The position numbers and the translations under genes were made by a program. From NCBI GenBank assembly GCA_964403885.1, contig CAYOHY010000010.1, positions 1 to 52,936 of the forward strand: a DNA stretch of 52,936 nucleotides, in the 5' to 3' direction. The number at the start of each line of letters is the position of its first letter. Positions within the stretch are counted from its first letter, which is position 1. Of the stretch, positions 27,582 to 36,904 are shown in pieces. The DNA comes from CAYOHY01 sp964403885. Its GTDB lineage: Bacteria > Actinomycetota > Coriobacteriia > Anaerosomatales > PHET01. A model generated the notes under the pieces. The model searched no databases. It was given only the letters and a program-made list of their open reading frames with translations, and had not been told where the DNA came from.

Positions 27582-29459
27582 TCACCTCGATGAATCCGAC
27601 GCGCTGACGTGCTCGACACGCACGCCCAGCAGCGATGCGAGCACCTGGCGGGCCGCGGGCGCGGCGACCGATCCACCGTGCCCACCCTGCTCGACCACTA
27701 CCGCCACGGCGTACCGGGGATTGTCCGCAGGCGCGTAGCCGACAAACCACGCATAGTCGTCCTTGCCGGCGACCTGCGCGGTGCCCGTCTTGCCGGCCAC
27801 ACGCTGGTCGAAGCCCCTGAACGCACCGGCTCCGGTTCCGCGCTCGGTCACGTTGAGCAGCGCCTGCTGCATGATGTTGATGTTGGCCTGCGACACCTTG
27901 GGCGCGAACGCGACATCCTTGCTCGGCCCCAGCACGGGCTTGCCGTCACTACCCAAGACGCTTCGCAGCACGTGCGGCCGCATCACCTTGCCGTCGTTGG
28001 CGATACCGGCGTAGGAGGCGGCGACCTGGAGCGGTGTGACCAGCATGTCTCCCTGACCGATCGCCATGTTCACCGTGTCGCCCGGCAACCAGCGCTGATA
28101 CTCGGGGTAGTTCTCGTTGTACGCCTTCTTCCAGGCGGCATCCGGGACTCGCCCGTCCGCTTCTCCGGGCAGCTCGATACCCAGCGTGCTGCCGTATCCG
28201 AACTGCCGAGCGAACTTCTGCAGCTTCTCGCCGCGATCTTTGTAGAAGTCGTAGCCGATCTCATAGAAGACGACGTCGCACGAGTCCTCGATACCGGCCA
28301 TGAACGACTCGATGCCGTGGCCGCTGTGCTTCCAGCAGTACTTCTTCCACAGCTTGCCCATGCCCACCCACTTGCCTTGGCAGTCGTAGGTGGACCACTG
28401 GCGGGTCATGCCGTCCTGAAGTCCGGCCAGGCCCGTCATGGCCTTGAAGGTCGACGCCGGAGGGTACTGGGCCATGATGGCGCGGTTGCTGAGCGGATAC
28501 TCTGACTCGGTGCTCGTCAGCGAACGCCACTCCTTCTGCGACACGCCGCCCAGGAACACAGACGGGTCGTAGGTGGGAGCGCTCGCCATGGCAAGCACCT
28601 CGCCGTTCCTGATGTCGAGTGCGACGATCGCGCCGGCCTTGGCCTTGGTGTAGTGCTCCTTGTGGGCGTCCTTCATCGCGTCCACGAGCGCCTTCTCGGC
28701 GACTCGCTGCACACGGCTGTCGATGGTGAGCATGACGTCGCGGCCGGCCTCGGGCTCGGTCTCTTGCATGATCCGCCGAGGGTTGCCTGCCGCATCGACC
28801 TCGAGCACGCGTCGCCCTCGATCACCCTGCAAGACCTTCTCGAAGGCGCGCTCTGCGCCCGCCTTGCCCACGGTGTCGGTGGGGTCGTAGTCCTGGAAGT
28901 CCGGCTCCGCCATCTCACTCTCAGAGATCTCGCCGGTATAGCCGAGGACGTGCGCGGCGAGCTTTCCCTGGGGATACTGCCTGACTGCGCGCGCCTCGAC
29001 CTCTACACCGGGGAACTCGGTCTGATGCTCTGAGATGTAGGCGACAGCGCTCATGGGGACGTCGATGGCGACCACGCGCGGTGCGAGCGCAGACTCCTTG
29101 ACGCTGGCGACCCTCTCTTCGATCTCACGCACCGGGATGTCGAGCAGCGACGAGAGCCGCTGCATCATCTCCTCGCGCCGACGAGTCTCATCCTCGTCGC
29201 CTCCGCGATAGGGTTCGACGACGACCGCCATGGTGGGCCTGTTCGTGACAAGCTCCCGGCCGTAGCGGTCCAGGATGCGCCCGCGGGGCGCGACGGTGGT
29301 CACCTCACGCACACGGTTCTCATCGGCTTGGGCCGCGAAGGCCGGCCCGGAGAGCACCTGCATCGTCCACAGGCGCACGAGCAACAGCGCGAGCACGGCG
29401 ATGATCACGCCGCCAAGGACGGCGAAGCGTGGTTTGAGTGTCTGTCGAAACGTTGCCAT
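27582..29459 (-). CDS. mrdA: Penicillin-binding protein 2
   Basis: PBP2 is the elongasome transpeptidase that crosslinks peptidoglycan. The 625 residues have one N-terminal membrane helix (about 12-32), a dimerisation domain with RGRILDRYGRELVTN (59-73) and a transpeptidase domain. The active Ser336 lies in PPASTFK, SCD (393-395) takes the SxN position, and KTGTAQ is at 557-562. Asp in place of Asn in the second motif is known in PBP2-type enzymes. Several cysteines lie in the transpeptidase domain (Cys360, Cys375). It is between mreD and rodA. Confidence 0.95.
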   Translation of the reverse strand: MATFRQTLKPRFAVLGGVIIAVLALLLVRLWTMQVLSGPAFAAQADENRVREVTTVAPRGRILDRYGRELVTNRPTMAVVVEPYRGGDEDETRRREEMMQRLSSLLDIPVREIEERVASVKESALAPRVVAIDVPMSAVAYISEHQTEFPGVEVEARAVRQYPQGKLAAHVLGYTGEISESEMAEPDFQDYDPTDTVGKAGAERAFEKVLQGDRGRRVLEVDAAGNPRRIMQETEPEAGRDVMLTIDSRVQRVAEKALVDAMKDAHKEHYTKAKAGAIVALDIRNGEVLAMASAPTYDPSVFLGGVSQKEWRSLTSTESEYPLSNRAIMAQYPPASTFKAMTGLAGLQDGMTRQWSTYDCQGKWVGMGKLWKKYCWKHSGHGIESFMAGIEDSCDVVFYEIGYDFYKDRGEKLQKFARQFGYGSTLGIELPGEADGRVPDAAWKKAYNENYPEYQRWLPGDTVNMAIGQGDMLVTPLQVAASYAGIANDGKVMRPHVLRSVLGSDGKPVLGPSKDVAFAPKVSQANINIMQQALLNVTERGTGAGAFRGFDQRVAGKTGTAQVAGKDDYAWFVGYAPADNPRYAVAVVVEQGGHGGSVAAPAARQVLASLLGVRVEHVSASDSSR

Positions 29460-29516
29460 TCGCGTCCGTCTATTCGGCCGCCGCGTGTGCGGTCGCGACA
29501 GGTAGGCTCAAGCGCA

Positions 29517-30032
29517 TCACGCGAGCCGTCGGAAGGTCTTCATCGGTCGTTCAGTGCGCAAGAAGCGCGCCAACCACGGGTAGACGAGCAGCGCCAAGAC
29601 CGTGTTGTAGATCGCGCTCGGCAGCATCGTGGTGAACAGGGCGCTCCAGAACGAGACCTCGGACGACCCCATGATGCTCAGCAGCAGACCATAGGCGAGC
29701 TCGGTCGACAAAGCGGCCACGCCCATCACGGTCAGCGGCAACAGCCAGCCCTCCGCGAACATCTGCTCGTGCATGAGGCCGGCAAGGTAGCCCACGACCG
29801 CAAGGACAAGCGCCATGGGTCCCACAGGCCCCGTCCCGAGCAGGTCGAACAGCAGCCCCCCGGCGAAGCCGGCGATGCAACCCTCGGTGGGCCCCGTGGT
29901 GAGCGCGAGAGTCACGACGACCAGAAGCATGAAGTTGGGCGTCACTCCCCCTATCGCGAGATAGGGAGCCAGTCCCGCCTGAAGCAGGAGCGCGCCAAGA
30001 ATGGCTGCCGCTGCAGGAAGTGCTTTGCGCAT
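29517..30032 (-). CDS. mreD: Rod shape-determining protein MreD
   Basis: MreD is a small integral membrane partner of MreC in the elongasome. The 171 residues are almost wholly hydrophobic with five to six helices, with the family pattern PNFMLLVVVTLAL then GFAGGLLFDLLGTGPVGPMAL. Two tandem ATGs exist, at 30035 and 30032. The second lies 6 bases from GAGGGAGG, a better spacing; the first forms ATGA with the mreC stop. A longer frame to 30488 is mreC read out of frame. Confidence 0.9.
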   Translation of the reverse strand: MRKALPAAAAILGALLLQAGLAPYLAIGGVTPNFMLLVVVTLALTTGPTEGCIAGFAGGLLFDLLGTGPVGPMALVLAVVGYLAGLMHEQMFAEGWLLPLTVMGVAALSTELAYGLLLSIMGSSEVSFWSALFTTMLPSAIYNTVLALLVYPWLARFLRTERPMKTFRRLA

Positions 30033-30889
30033 CATTCGCCTCCCTCGGGGATGACCGCCGGCGGCTCTCCGACCAAGACCAGCACCTCTTCGATGCCTGC
30101 GAGGTTGCTCGTTGGCTCCAGCCCGATCGACTGGTAGAGCTCGTTGACCCTGCGGTCCACCTCGGTGACCTCGCCGATCACGAGGCCCTTGGGGTACACG
30201 CCGCCCATGCCAGATGTGATGATGACGTCGCCTGCACGCACGGTCGTCTCGGTCGAGACGAAGTCCAGGGAGAGCCGGCCGTCGACGGCGCCCCTCACGA
30301 TTCCCTCGGCACGGGTACGCTGGACCATGGCGGCCACGCGGCTGCGCTGGTCGGTGATGAGCCGCACCTTCGCTGACCCCTGCGCCACGGAGACCGTCTG
30401 CCCCAGCAGGCCACGCGGGCCCACCACCGGCATTCCGGCGCGGATGCCGTCCGAGGTGCCGCGATCGATGGTGATGACGCCTTCCCACGAGTTGGTGGGG
30501 CGGCCGATGACGCGGGCAGCGATGGACTGCAGGTCCCGCGCCTCGGAGAGCTTCACGAGCTTGCGCAGGCGCACGTTCTCGATGCGCGCCTCCTCAAGCT
30601 GGGCGACACGGGCGCGCAGACGCTCGTTCTGGTCGCGAAGGCGCTCAAGCTGGCTTCGCGACACTCCCAGGTCGCCCGCCCAGGCGAACAGGCCGCGCAC
30701 AGGACGCGTGACCACCTCGCCCGCGGCCGAGACCGGAGCCGTGACCGTCTGCACGCCGGCGCGCACGCGGTGGAGCATGCCGGTGTCGGACTCCCGGAAC
30801 CACAGGGTGATGAGCACGATGGACAGCGCGACGAACAGGATCAGCCATCCCGGTCGCGGCCCTTGTGTCTCGGTTCGCTGAACCCTCAT
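30032..30889 (-). CDS. mreC: Rod shape-determining protein MreC
   Basis: MreC links MreB to the extracellular elongation machinery. The 285 residues have an N-terminal membrane helix (about 15-33, WLILFVALSIVLITLWF), a coiled coil (about 70-110, RSQLERLRDQNERLRARVAQ) and a beta-barrel domain with TIDRGTSDGIRAGMPVV, GLLGQTVSV, RSRVAAMVQRT and DVIITSGMGGVYPKGLVIG. The end is proline-rich. It starts 14 bases after mreB in the mreBCD order. Confidence 0.94.
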   Translation of the reverse strand: MRVQRTETQGPRPGWLILFVALSIVLITLWFRESDTGMLHRVRAGVQTVTAPVSAAGEVVTRPVRGLFAWAGDLGVSRSQLERLRDQNERLRARVAQLEEARIENVRLRKLVKLSEARDLQSIAARVIGRPTNSWEGVITIDRGTSDGIRAGMPVVGPRGLLGQTVSVAQGSAKVRLITDQRSRVAAMVQRTRAEGIVRGAVDGRLSLDFVSTETTVRAGDVIITSGMGGVYPKGLVIGEVTEVDRRVNELYQSIGLEPTSNLAGIEEVLVLVGEPPAVIPEGGE

Positions 30890-30902
30890 AGCCTCGGATG
30901 GG

Positions 30903-31943
30903 CTAGCGCCCGCCCTGAAGCACCTTCTTCAGCGCGTCGATCTCCTCGAGCGCCTGCGCCGAGCCGTCGACGACGTTGGTCAGCGCGCTCTCGGAGACGT
31001 GCACGGGCATGCCGGTCTCGTGGCGGAGGCGCTCATCGAGACCCTTGAGCAGTGCGCCGCCACCGGTGAGCACGATGCCGTACTCCATGAGGTCGCTCGC
31101 CAGCTCGGGCGGGGTCTGCTCGAGGGTACCCTTGACCGCCGAGATGATGGCCTGGATGGGCTCCTCGATGGCTTCGCGGATCTCCTCGGACTCCATGGTG
31201 ATAGTGCGCGGCAAACCGGTGAGCAGGTCGCGTCCACGAACCTCGACGTCGACCTCTTCAAGCAAAGGCCAGGCGCTGCCGATCTCGAACTTGATCTCCT
31301 CGGACGTACGTTCGCCGATGAGGACGTTGTAGACGCGCTTCACGTGGGCGATGATCGCGTCGTCGAACTCGTCTCCGGCGATGCGGATCGACTGGGCCAC
31401 GACGATGCCGCCCAGCGAGATGACGGCGACCTCTGTGGTACCGCCACCGATGTCGACGACCATCGAGCCCGTGGGCTCCTGGATGGGCAGACCGGCGCCG
31501 ATGGCCGCAGCCATGGGCTCCTCGATCAGGTACGCCTGGCGAGCTCCCGCCTGCATCGTGGCCTCGAAGACGGCGCGCTTCTCGACCTCAGTGACACCCG
31601 AGGGAACACACACGACCACGCGCGGCTTGGGCTGCCAAGGGAAGCGCTTCACGCGCGTCTTGTTGATGAAGTAGCGAAGCATCGCCTCGGTGACCTCGAA
31701 GTCGGCGATGACGCCGTCTTTGAGCGGTCGGATGGCAACGATGCTGCCGGGCGTGCGGCCGAGCATGCGCTTGGCGTCGATGCCCACGGCCAGGACACGC
31801 TTGGTGTCCTTCTCGACCGCGACCACCGAGGGCTCGATCAGCACGATGCCGCGCCCACGCACCGAAACGAGCGTGTTGGCGGTACCGAGGTCGACGGCCA
31901 TGTCGCCGCCCCATGAATTGAAGAACATATCGACAAGCGACAC
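30903..31943 (-). CDS. mreB: Actin-like MreB
   Basis: MreB forms membrane filaments that guide lateral wall synthesis in rod cells. The GTG at 31943 follows GAGAGGAGAGAG and gives 346 residues. The N-terminus carries the membrane-binding stretch (VDMFFNSWGGD), then MAVDLGTANTLV, the phosphate-1 loop of actin. VDIGGGTTEVAVISLGG is phosphate-2, and EYGIVLTGGGALLKGLD is the adenosine motif. A reading from 32123 adds 60 unrelated residues. MreB-MreC-MreD together with RodA/PBP2 indicate rod-shaped cells. Confidence 0.96.
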   Translation of the reverse strand: MSLVDMFFNSWGGDMAVDLGTANTLVSVRGRGIVLIEPSVVAVEKDTKRVLAVGIDAKRMLGRTPGSIVAIRPLKDGVIADFEVTEAMLRYFINKTRVKRFPWQPKPRVVVCVPSGVTEVEKRAVFEATMQAGARQAYLIEEPMAAAIGAGLPIQEPTGSMVVDIGGGTTEVAVISLGGIVVAQSIRIAGDEFDDAIIAHVKRVYNVLIGERTSEEIKFEIGSAWPLLEEVDVEVRGRDLLTGLPRTITMESEEIREAIEEPIQAIISAVKGTLEQTPPELASDLMEYGIVLTGGGALLKGLDERLRHETGMPVHVSESALTNVVDGSAQALEEIDALKKVLQGGR

Positions 31944-32066
31944 GGTCGCTCTCTCTCCTCTCACAACCCTGCTCCGCAGGGCCACGGGTCTCCCCGCTCC
32001 GGTTCCGCATGCCAAAACCGACCCGGAGCCAATCAGTCCCGGGCCGGTCGAACGCGGTACCTCATG

Positions 32067-32100
32067 AGGATAGCACAGCAAGTCAGCGAGCCGTTGACAA
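32067..32100 (-). promoter_or_regulatory. Possible mreB promoter elements
   Basis: TTGTCA (32095-32100) and TATCCT (32067-32072) lie on the minus strand within the 176-base gap between radC and mreB. The spacing of 22 bases is too long for a standard promoter, so only one box may be real. TGCTATCCT also precedes lepA. Low support. Confidence 0.25.
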
Positions 32101-32119
32101 CACGGTGACGCTCGGGCGG

Positions 32120-32776
<657 letters not shown>

Positions 32777-32862
32777 CGCGCTCCCCTTCCCTGACGACGT
32801 TCACAGTGCCAAGTGTGGGGACCGGACCGTAACCCCGCCTTGCCGAAACCTTTCCCACGCCA

Positions 32863-32902
32863 CAAAACACAGCGACCCGGCGCCTGAGGCACCGGGTCGC
32901 TG
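32863..32902 (-). terminator. Terminator of the hydrogenase operon
   Basis: AGCGACCCGG (32871-32880) pairs with CCGGGTCGCT (32892-32901) over 10 bp, with an inner GCC/GGC stem. The minus-strand continuation TGTTTTGTGG supplies a short T-run. It lies 22 bases beyond the large-subunit stop. Confidence 0.8.
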
Positions 32903-32923
32903 CGGACACATGTCGATCTTCGC

Positions 32924-34186
32924 CTAGTGGACCGCGCAGGACAGACACGGGTCGTAAGCACGAACGAGCTGCTCGATCGCGAGCACGAACTCGGCCTCGG
33001 GCAGCGAGGCCACCGTAGGCGCGAAGGCCCGCATGTCCGCCTCGAGGTTCGCAAGGTTTTGCGCCGTGGGTGTGATCACGTTGCCGGCGGTGACGATGCC
33101 GTCGTCGTCGACCGACACTGAGTGGTACAGCGTGCCGCGCGGCGCCTCGGTGGCGCCGGTGCCGCTGCCCGCCCGGATGGCGAACGGAACGGGCTTGCTC
33201 GAGCCGCCGTCGGCGACCAGGCGCTCGCATAGCAGCGCACAGCGCTCGGCAGCGTCGACGAGCTCGATCGCCTGGCACAGGTTGTTGTGGAAGGTGTTAC
33301 GAGAGACCGGGCGCAGGCCCGCCTTGCTGGCGACGACGCGCGCGGCAGGGACCAGCCGGTCCCACGACAGGTTGACTCGTGGCAACGCGCCCACGAGGAA
33401 CGTGCGGCCGTCGACGGTCGAGTGCTTGGCGTTGCTGTGCTCCACGACCGTCTCGGTCACGAAGTCGCGGTACTCGCCCACCGGACGGCACCAGCCGCCA
33501 TCAAGCGCGCACACGTCGCCGTCGTAGATGGCGTAGGTGTCCGGCGAGACCAAGGCGAGCATCTCACCGGAGGTCTCGAACTCCGGCACGGAGAACGACG
33601 CGAACAGCTCGACGGTCTCGGCAGCGTCGCGCGCGACGTCGTGCAGGAGGCCGGCGAAGCGCTCAAGCTCGAGTCGCGTGGGCTCGGCGGTGAAGCCACC
33701 GATGACCGCGGTGACGGGGTGCACCGAACGGCCGCCCACGAGGCCCGTGAGCTCGTTGCCCAGCTTCTTGATGTGAAGGGCCCTGCGCACCACGTCGGGG
33801 TGGGTCTCGGCGAGCGGGAGCACGCTGGGCTGGCCCACATAGTCGGGTGCGGCGAACAGGTACAGGTGGGTGGCATGGTTTTGCAGGTAGGAGCCGTACA
33901 CCATGAGCTGACGCAGCAGCTGGGTGCGCTCGGAGACCTCGACGCCCAGCGCGGCCTCGACGGCCTTGATGCTCGTCACGGCATGATTGGGCGAGCAGAT
34001 GCCGCAGATGCGGCTGGTGATGACGGGCGCCTCATCGAAGCGACGTCCCACCACCATCGACTCGAACAGACGGACCGGCTCGACGATGTCCATGCGGATG
34101 TTCGAGACGACACCGCCCTCGACGTCGACCGTGATCGTTCCGTGACCCTCGATGCGAGCGACGTGCTCGACGGTCAGCGTGCTCAT
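32924..34186 (-). CDS. hydA: [NiFe] hydrogenase alpha (large) subunit, group 3 type
   Basis: This is the catalytic large subunit, 420 residues from the ATG at 34186 after GGAGGTGG. The first nickel motif is RICGICSPNHAVTS (around residue 57), the second DPCLSCAVH at the extreme C-terminus. The other family segments are HVARIEGHG (7-15) and HPVTAVIGGF. The stop codon follows the last His directly, so no cleavable extension is encoded. Homology suggests a sulfhydrogenase (F420-independent, NAD(P)-linked, group 3b) type. The ORF open to 34678 is the delta gene out of frame. It probably oxidises or evolves H2 with the gamma subunit contacting NAD(P)H. No maturation genes (hypA-F, endopeptidase) lie in the window. 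Confidence 0.93.
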   Translation of the reverse strand: MSTLTVEHVARIEGHGTITVDVEGGVVSNIRMDIVEPVRLFESMVVGRRFDEAPVITSRICGICSPNHAVTSIKAVEAALGVEVSERTQLLRQLMVYGSYLQNHATHLYLFAAPDYVGQPSVLPLAETHPDVVRRALHIKKLGNELTGLVGGRSVHPVTAVIGGFTAEPTRLELERFAGLLHDVARDAAETVELFASFSVPEFETSGEMLALVSPDTYAIYDGDVCALDGGWCRPVGEYRDFVTETVVEHSNAKHSTVDGRTFLVGALPRVNLSWDRLVPAARVVASKAGLRPVSRNTFHNNLCQAIELVDAAERCALLCERLVADGGSSKPVPFAIRAGSGTGATEAPRGTLYHSVSVDDDGIVTAGNVITPTAQNLANLEADMRAFAPTVASLPEAEFVLAIEQLVRAYDPCLSCAVH

Positions 34187-34929
34187 CGAGCCACCTCCGT
34201 TAGCGAGTTGTAGAGAGCCATCGCGTCGACGAGCTCCTCGATATCGATGCCGCGCTTGGCGAGCATGTCTTGGGCGGCGGCCCAGTTGGCGTCCTCCGCA
34301 AGTCCGCGACAGCCGGCACAGGGGCGGCCGAGCGACACGCACTTCGCGCCGCACCCGGTGCGGGTCACCAGGCCGAGGCACACGCGGCCGGACTCGTAGA
34401 AGCAGACGTTCTCGGCCATCTTGCACGCGGCGCACAGCGGCTCGCGAGGCGGACGGTCTGACAGCCCCATGAGCGCGCGCTGAAGCGTGGCGACGAACTC
34501 GGCGGGCTGGATGGGGCAACCGGGAACGTGATAGTCGACGTCGATGACGGCGTCCACGGGCATGGGCGAGATGTGGCCGCACGCGATGAGCGAACCGTCG
34601 TCGCCGTACACGCAGCCCAGACGGTCCTCGAGCGAACCTGCCGACGCCATGCCGGGAATGCCGCCGGTCATCGCGCACGCGCCGATGACCATGACGGTCG
34701 ACGCGGTCGCACGAACGCGCTTGAGCAACTCGACGTGCTCACCGGTGGTGACGGCGCCTTCGATGATGGCGACATCGTAGTCGGCGGGCATATGGCCGCT
34801 CGAGGCGAGCTGCCAGTAGCTGAGCTCGATCGCGGCGAGCACGTCGAGCAGGTGGTCCTCCATGTTGGTCATCTGGACCTGGCAGCCGAAGTCTGACGCC
34901 AGGCCGATGACGACTACGCGCGGCGCCAT
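34183..34929 (-). CDS. hydD: [NiFe] hydrogenase delta (small) subunit
   Basis: The 248-residue small subunit passes electrons from the NiFe site. The proximal-cluster start reads VIGLASDFGCQVQMTNMED, followed by EGAVTTGEHVELL, VMVIGACAMTGGIPGM and VDYHVPGCPIQPAEF, all typical of group 3 small subunits. Later cysteines (LCAACKMAENVC, GLVTRTGCGAKC, RPCAGC) can hold two more [4Fe-4S] clusters. Only one cysteine is present in the first motif, where many small subunits have CxxC. The stop overlaps the alpha ATG, and the start follows the gamma TAG directly. Confidence 0.92.
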   Translation of the reverse strand: MAPRVVVIGLASDFGCQVQMTNMEDHLLDVLAAIELSYWQLASSGHMPADYDVAIIEGAVTTGEHVELLKRVRATASTVMVIGACAMTGGIPGMASAGSLEDRLGCVYGDDGSLIACGHISPMPVDAVIDVDYHVPGCPIQPAEFVATLQRALMGLSDRPPREPLCAACKMAENVCFYESGRVCLGLVTRTGCGAKCVSLGRPCAGCRGLAEDANWAAAQDMLAKRGIDIEELVDAMALYNSLTEVAR

Positions 34930-35790
34930 CTAGATCGCCTCCTGCAGGTTCATGGCTTCCCAGTAGTTGAACACCGGGCCGTCGATGCAGGCGTACTGAT
35001 GGCCGACGCCACAGTGGCCGCACTTGCCGATGCCGCACTTCATGCGGCGCTCGAAGCTCACGTAGATGCGGTCGACGTCCATCTCCTTGTTGCGCATCTC
35101 CTCGATCACGTACTTGTACATGACGGGAGGACCGCAGATGGCGCCGTAGGTGTTGGCCGGATCCATGTCCAGATCGGCGAAGAGCTTGGTCACGAGTCCC
35201 ACCTCGCCGTCCCACGTCTCGTCCGGCTGGTCGACGGTCATGATGAGCTCGAAGTCATCACGGTGCTTCCACATGTCGAACTGGCCGCGGAACAGCACCT
35301 CGGAAGGGTTGCGCGACCCGTACAGGATCGTGACCTTGCCAAAGTCGTGGCGCTCGTCGTGGATGTGGTTGATCAGCGACTTGAGCGGCGCGATACCCAG
35401 ACCGCCCGCCACGAGCAGGATGTCGTGGCCCTTCATGTCCTCGAACGGGAAGCCTCGGCCAAACGGTCCGCGCAGCCCCACGATGTCGCCGCACTGCTTT
35501 GCGTGCAGCGCGCTCGTGACATCGCCGGCCTTACGGACGCACAGCTCGATGAAGCCCTGCTTTGACGGGGCCGATGAGATCGAGATGGGAGCCTCGCCCA
35601 CGCCAAAGATGGACAGCTCGACGAACTGGCCGGCGTCGAAGCTGAACGCCTCGCGGACGTCGTCGTCGATGAGGCGGAACTCGAAGAGCTTCTCTTTGTC
35701 GGTCAGCTCGGTGATGGACGTGATGCGCGCCGGCCAGGGGCGATACGGATTCGCCTTGAGCTGCCGGTACGCTGCGGCGGTGTTGCTCAC
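34930..35790 (-). CDS. hydG: [NiFe] hydrogenase gamma subunit (FAD/NAD(P) reductase)
   Basis: The 286-residue ferredoxin-NADP-reductase-like subunit has an FAD domain (FSFDAGQFVELSIFGVGEAP with APISISS) and an NAD(P) domain (LLVAGGLGIAPLKSLI, YGSRNPSEVLF, YGAICGPPVMYKY). The C-terminal CGIGKCGHCGVGHQYAC binds a [2Fe-2S] cluster, as in dihydroorotate dehydrogenase PyrK and sulfhydrogenase gamma. It should carry electrons between the beta clusters and NAD(P)H. It overlaps the beta stop (ATGA) and abuts the delta start. The gene symbol follows the sulfhydrogenase scheme and is unrelated to the [FeFe] maturase HydG. Confidence 0.9.
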   Translation of the reverse strand: MSNTAAAYRQLKANPYRPWPARITSITELTDKEKLFEFRLIDDDVREAFSFDAGQFVELSIFGVGEAPISISSAPSKQGFIELCVRKAGDVTSALHAKQCGDIVGLRGPFGRGFPFEDMKGHDILLVAGGLGIAPLKSLINHIHDERHDFGKVTILYGSRNPSEVLFRGQFDMWKHRDDFELIMTVDQPDETWDGEVGLVTKLFADLDMDPANTYGAICGPPVMYKYVIEEMRNKEMDVDRIYVSFERRMKCGIGKCGHCGVGHQYACIDGPVFNYWEAMNLQEAI

Positions 35791-36812
35791 TTGGCCTCAG
35801 CCCCCTTCTGCAGCGCCTCGATGACGACGCGCGGGTTGATGTCTGCCTTGCACGCGCGCTGGCATCGGCCGCAGCCCACGCACAGCACACGCTCGAACTT
35901 GGAGAGGTAGCCCCACTGCTTGTGGTAGTAGCGGTACTTCACGCGGCTCGAGCGGGTCTCTCGGAAGTTGTGGCCGTGCGCCACCTCGGCGAACTCAGAG
36001 AACTGGCACGAGTCCCAGACGCGGATGCGCGAGCCCTCCTTGCCGTCGGGAGTGAGCCGGTCCTTGACGTCGAAGCAGTAGCACGTGGGACACACCATCG
36101 AGCACGCGCCGCAGCTCAAGCACTTGTCCCCCAGCTCATCCCAGATGGGGTCGTCGAACTTGGCGTCGAGCAACAGCGGGATCTGCGCGGTGTCCACGGT
36201 GCCGGTGAACGACTCCTTGAACTGATGGGTGCGGCGCTGGAACTCGGCGGTGTCGTCCTCCGAGATGTGGCGCGTCTCGACGCATCGATCGAGCAGCTCA
36301 GCACCCTCGACCGACCGCACTGAGACGAAGTAGCGATCGCCGAGGTCGGTGAGGAAGATGTCGAAGCCCCAGTGGACCTCATCGGTGCCCCACGCGTTGC
36401 AGAAGCACTCCTCGCGCGGCTCACAGCTCACGCCCACGAGCAGGGTCTGCTCGCGGCGCGCCTTGTAGTACGGGTCCTCGAAGTCGCCGAGGAACACGTT
36501 GTCCATGAGCATGAGCGCATTGATGTCGCAGGGATGGAGCCCGAACAGGACTCGAGGATGGGATGTCGCGTGGTCCGACATCACACGGCCGTCCTCCGAG
36601 CGGAAGCGCATGAGCTCCTCGGTGGGCGGTACGAAGTACTTCTTGGGCGGCAGGATGGTGGTGTCGTAGTCGAGCGCGAGCTCGGCCGGGTCGTCGATCG
36701 TCGCGAAGACATACGACGTTCCCTTCGCCACCGGGCCCACCACCTCATAGGTGGCGGAAAGGCCGCGTACCAGGTCCGGCAGGCGGTCCTTGTCCATGAC
36801 GCGAAAGAACAT
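35787..36812 (-). CDS. hydB: [NiFe] hydrogenase beta subunit (4Fe-4S dicluster)
   Basis: The 341-residue iron-sulfur subunit has an N-terminal AsrA-like domain (RVLFGLHPCDINALMLMD, VGVSCEPREECFC) and two C-terminal clusters: CLSCGACSMVCPTCYC and CVGCGRCQRACKADINP. It probably links the gamma flavin to the delta clusters. ATG at 36812 is chosen because AAGGGG lies 7 bases upstream; an ATG at 36836 would add 8 residues. It is the first gene of the hydrogenase operon, followed by gamma, delta and alpha with overlapping or abutting ends. Confidence 0.92.
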   Translation of the reverse strand: MFFRVMDKDRLPDLVRGLSATYEVVGPVAKGTSYVFATIDDPAELALDYDTTILPPKKYFVPPTEELMRFRSEDGRVMSDHATSHPRVLFGLHPCDINALMLMDNVFLGDFEDPYYKARREQTLLVGVSCEPREECFCNAWGTDEVHWGFDIFLTDLGDRYFVSVRSVEGAELLDRCVETRHISEDDTAEFQRRTHQFKESFTGTVDTAQIPLLLDAKFDDPIWDELGDKCLSCGACSMVCPTCYCFDVKDRLTPDGKEGSRIRVWDSCQFSEFAEVAHGHNFRETRSSRVKYRYYHKQWGYLSKFERVLCVGCGRCQRACKADINPRVVIEALQKGAEAK

Positions 36813-36865
36813 GCTTTTCCCCTTACTCCCAGGCACGTCCGGTCGAAGGAGAGAACCGCGACCGG

Positions 36866-36896
36866 ATGAGAAGAGGGCGGCCCGCCGGGGCCGCCC
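36866..36896 (-). terminator. Terminator of ndk
   Basis: GGGCGGCC (36875-36882) and GGCCGCCC (36889-36896) form an 8-bp stem with a 6-base loop. TCTTCTC follows on the minus strand. It separates ndk from the hydrogenase operon. Confidence 0.65.
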
Positions 36897-36904
36897 GCTA
36901 TTCC

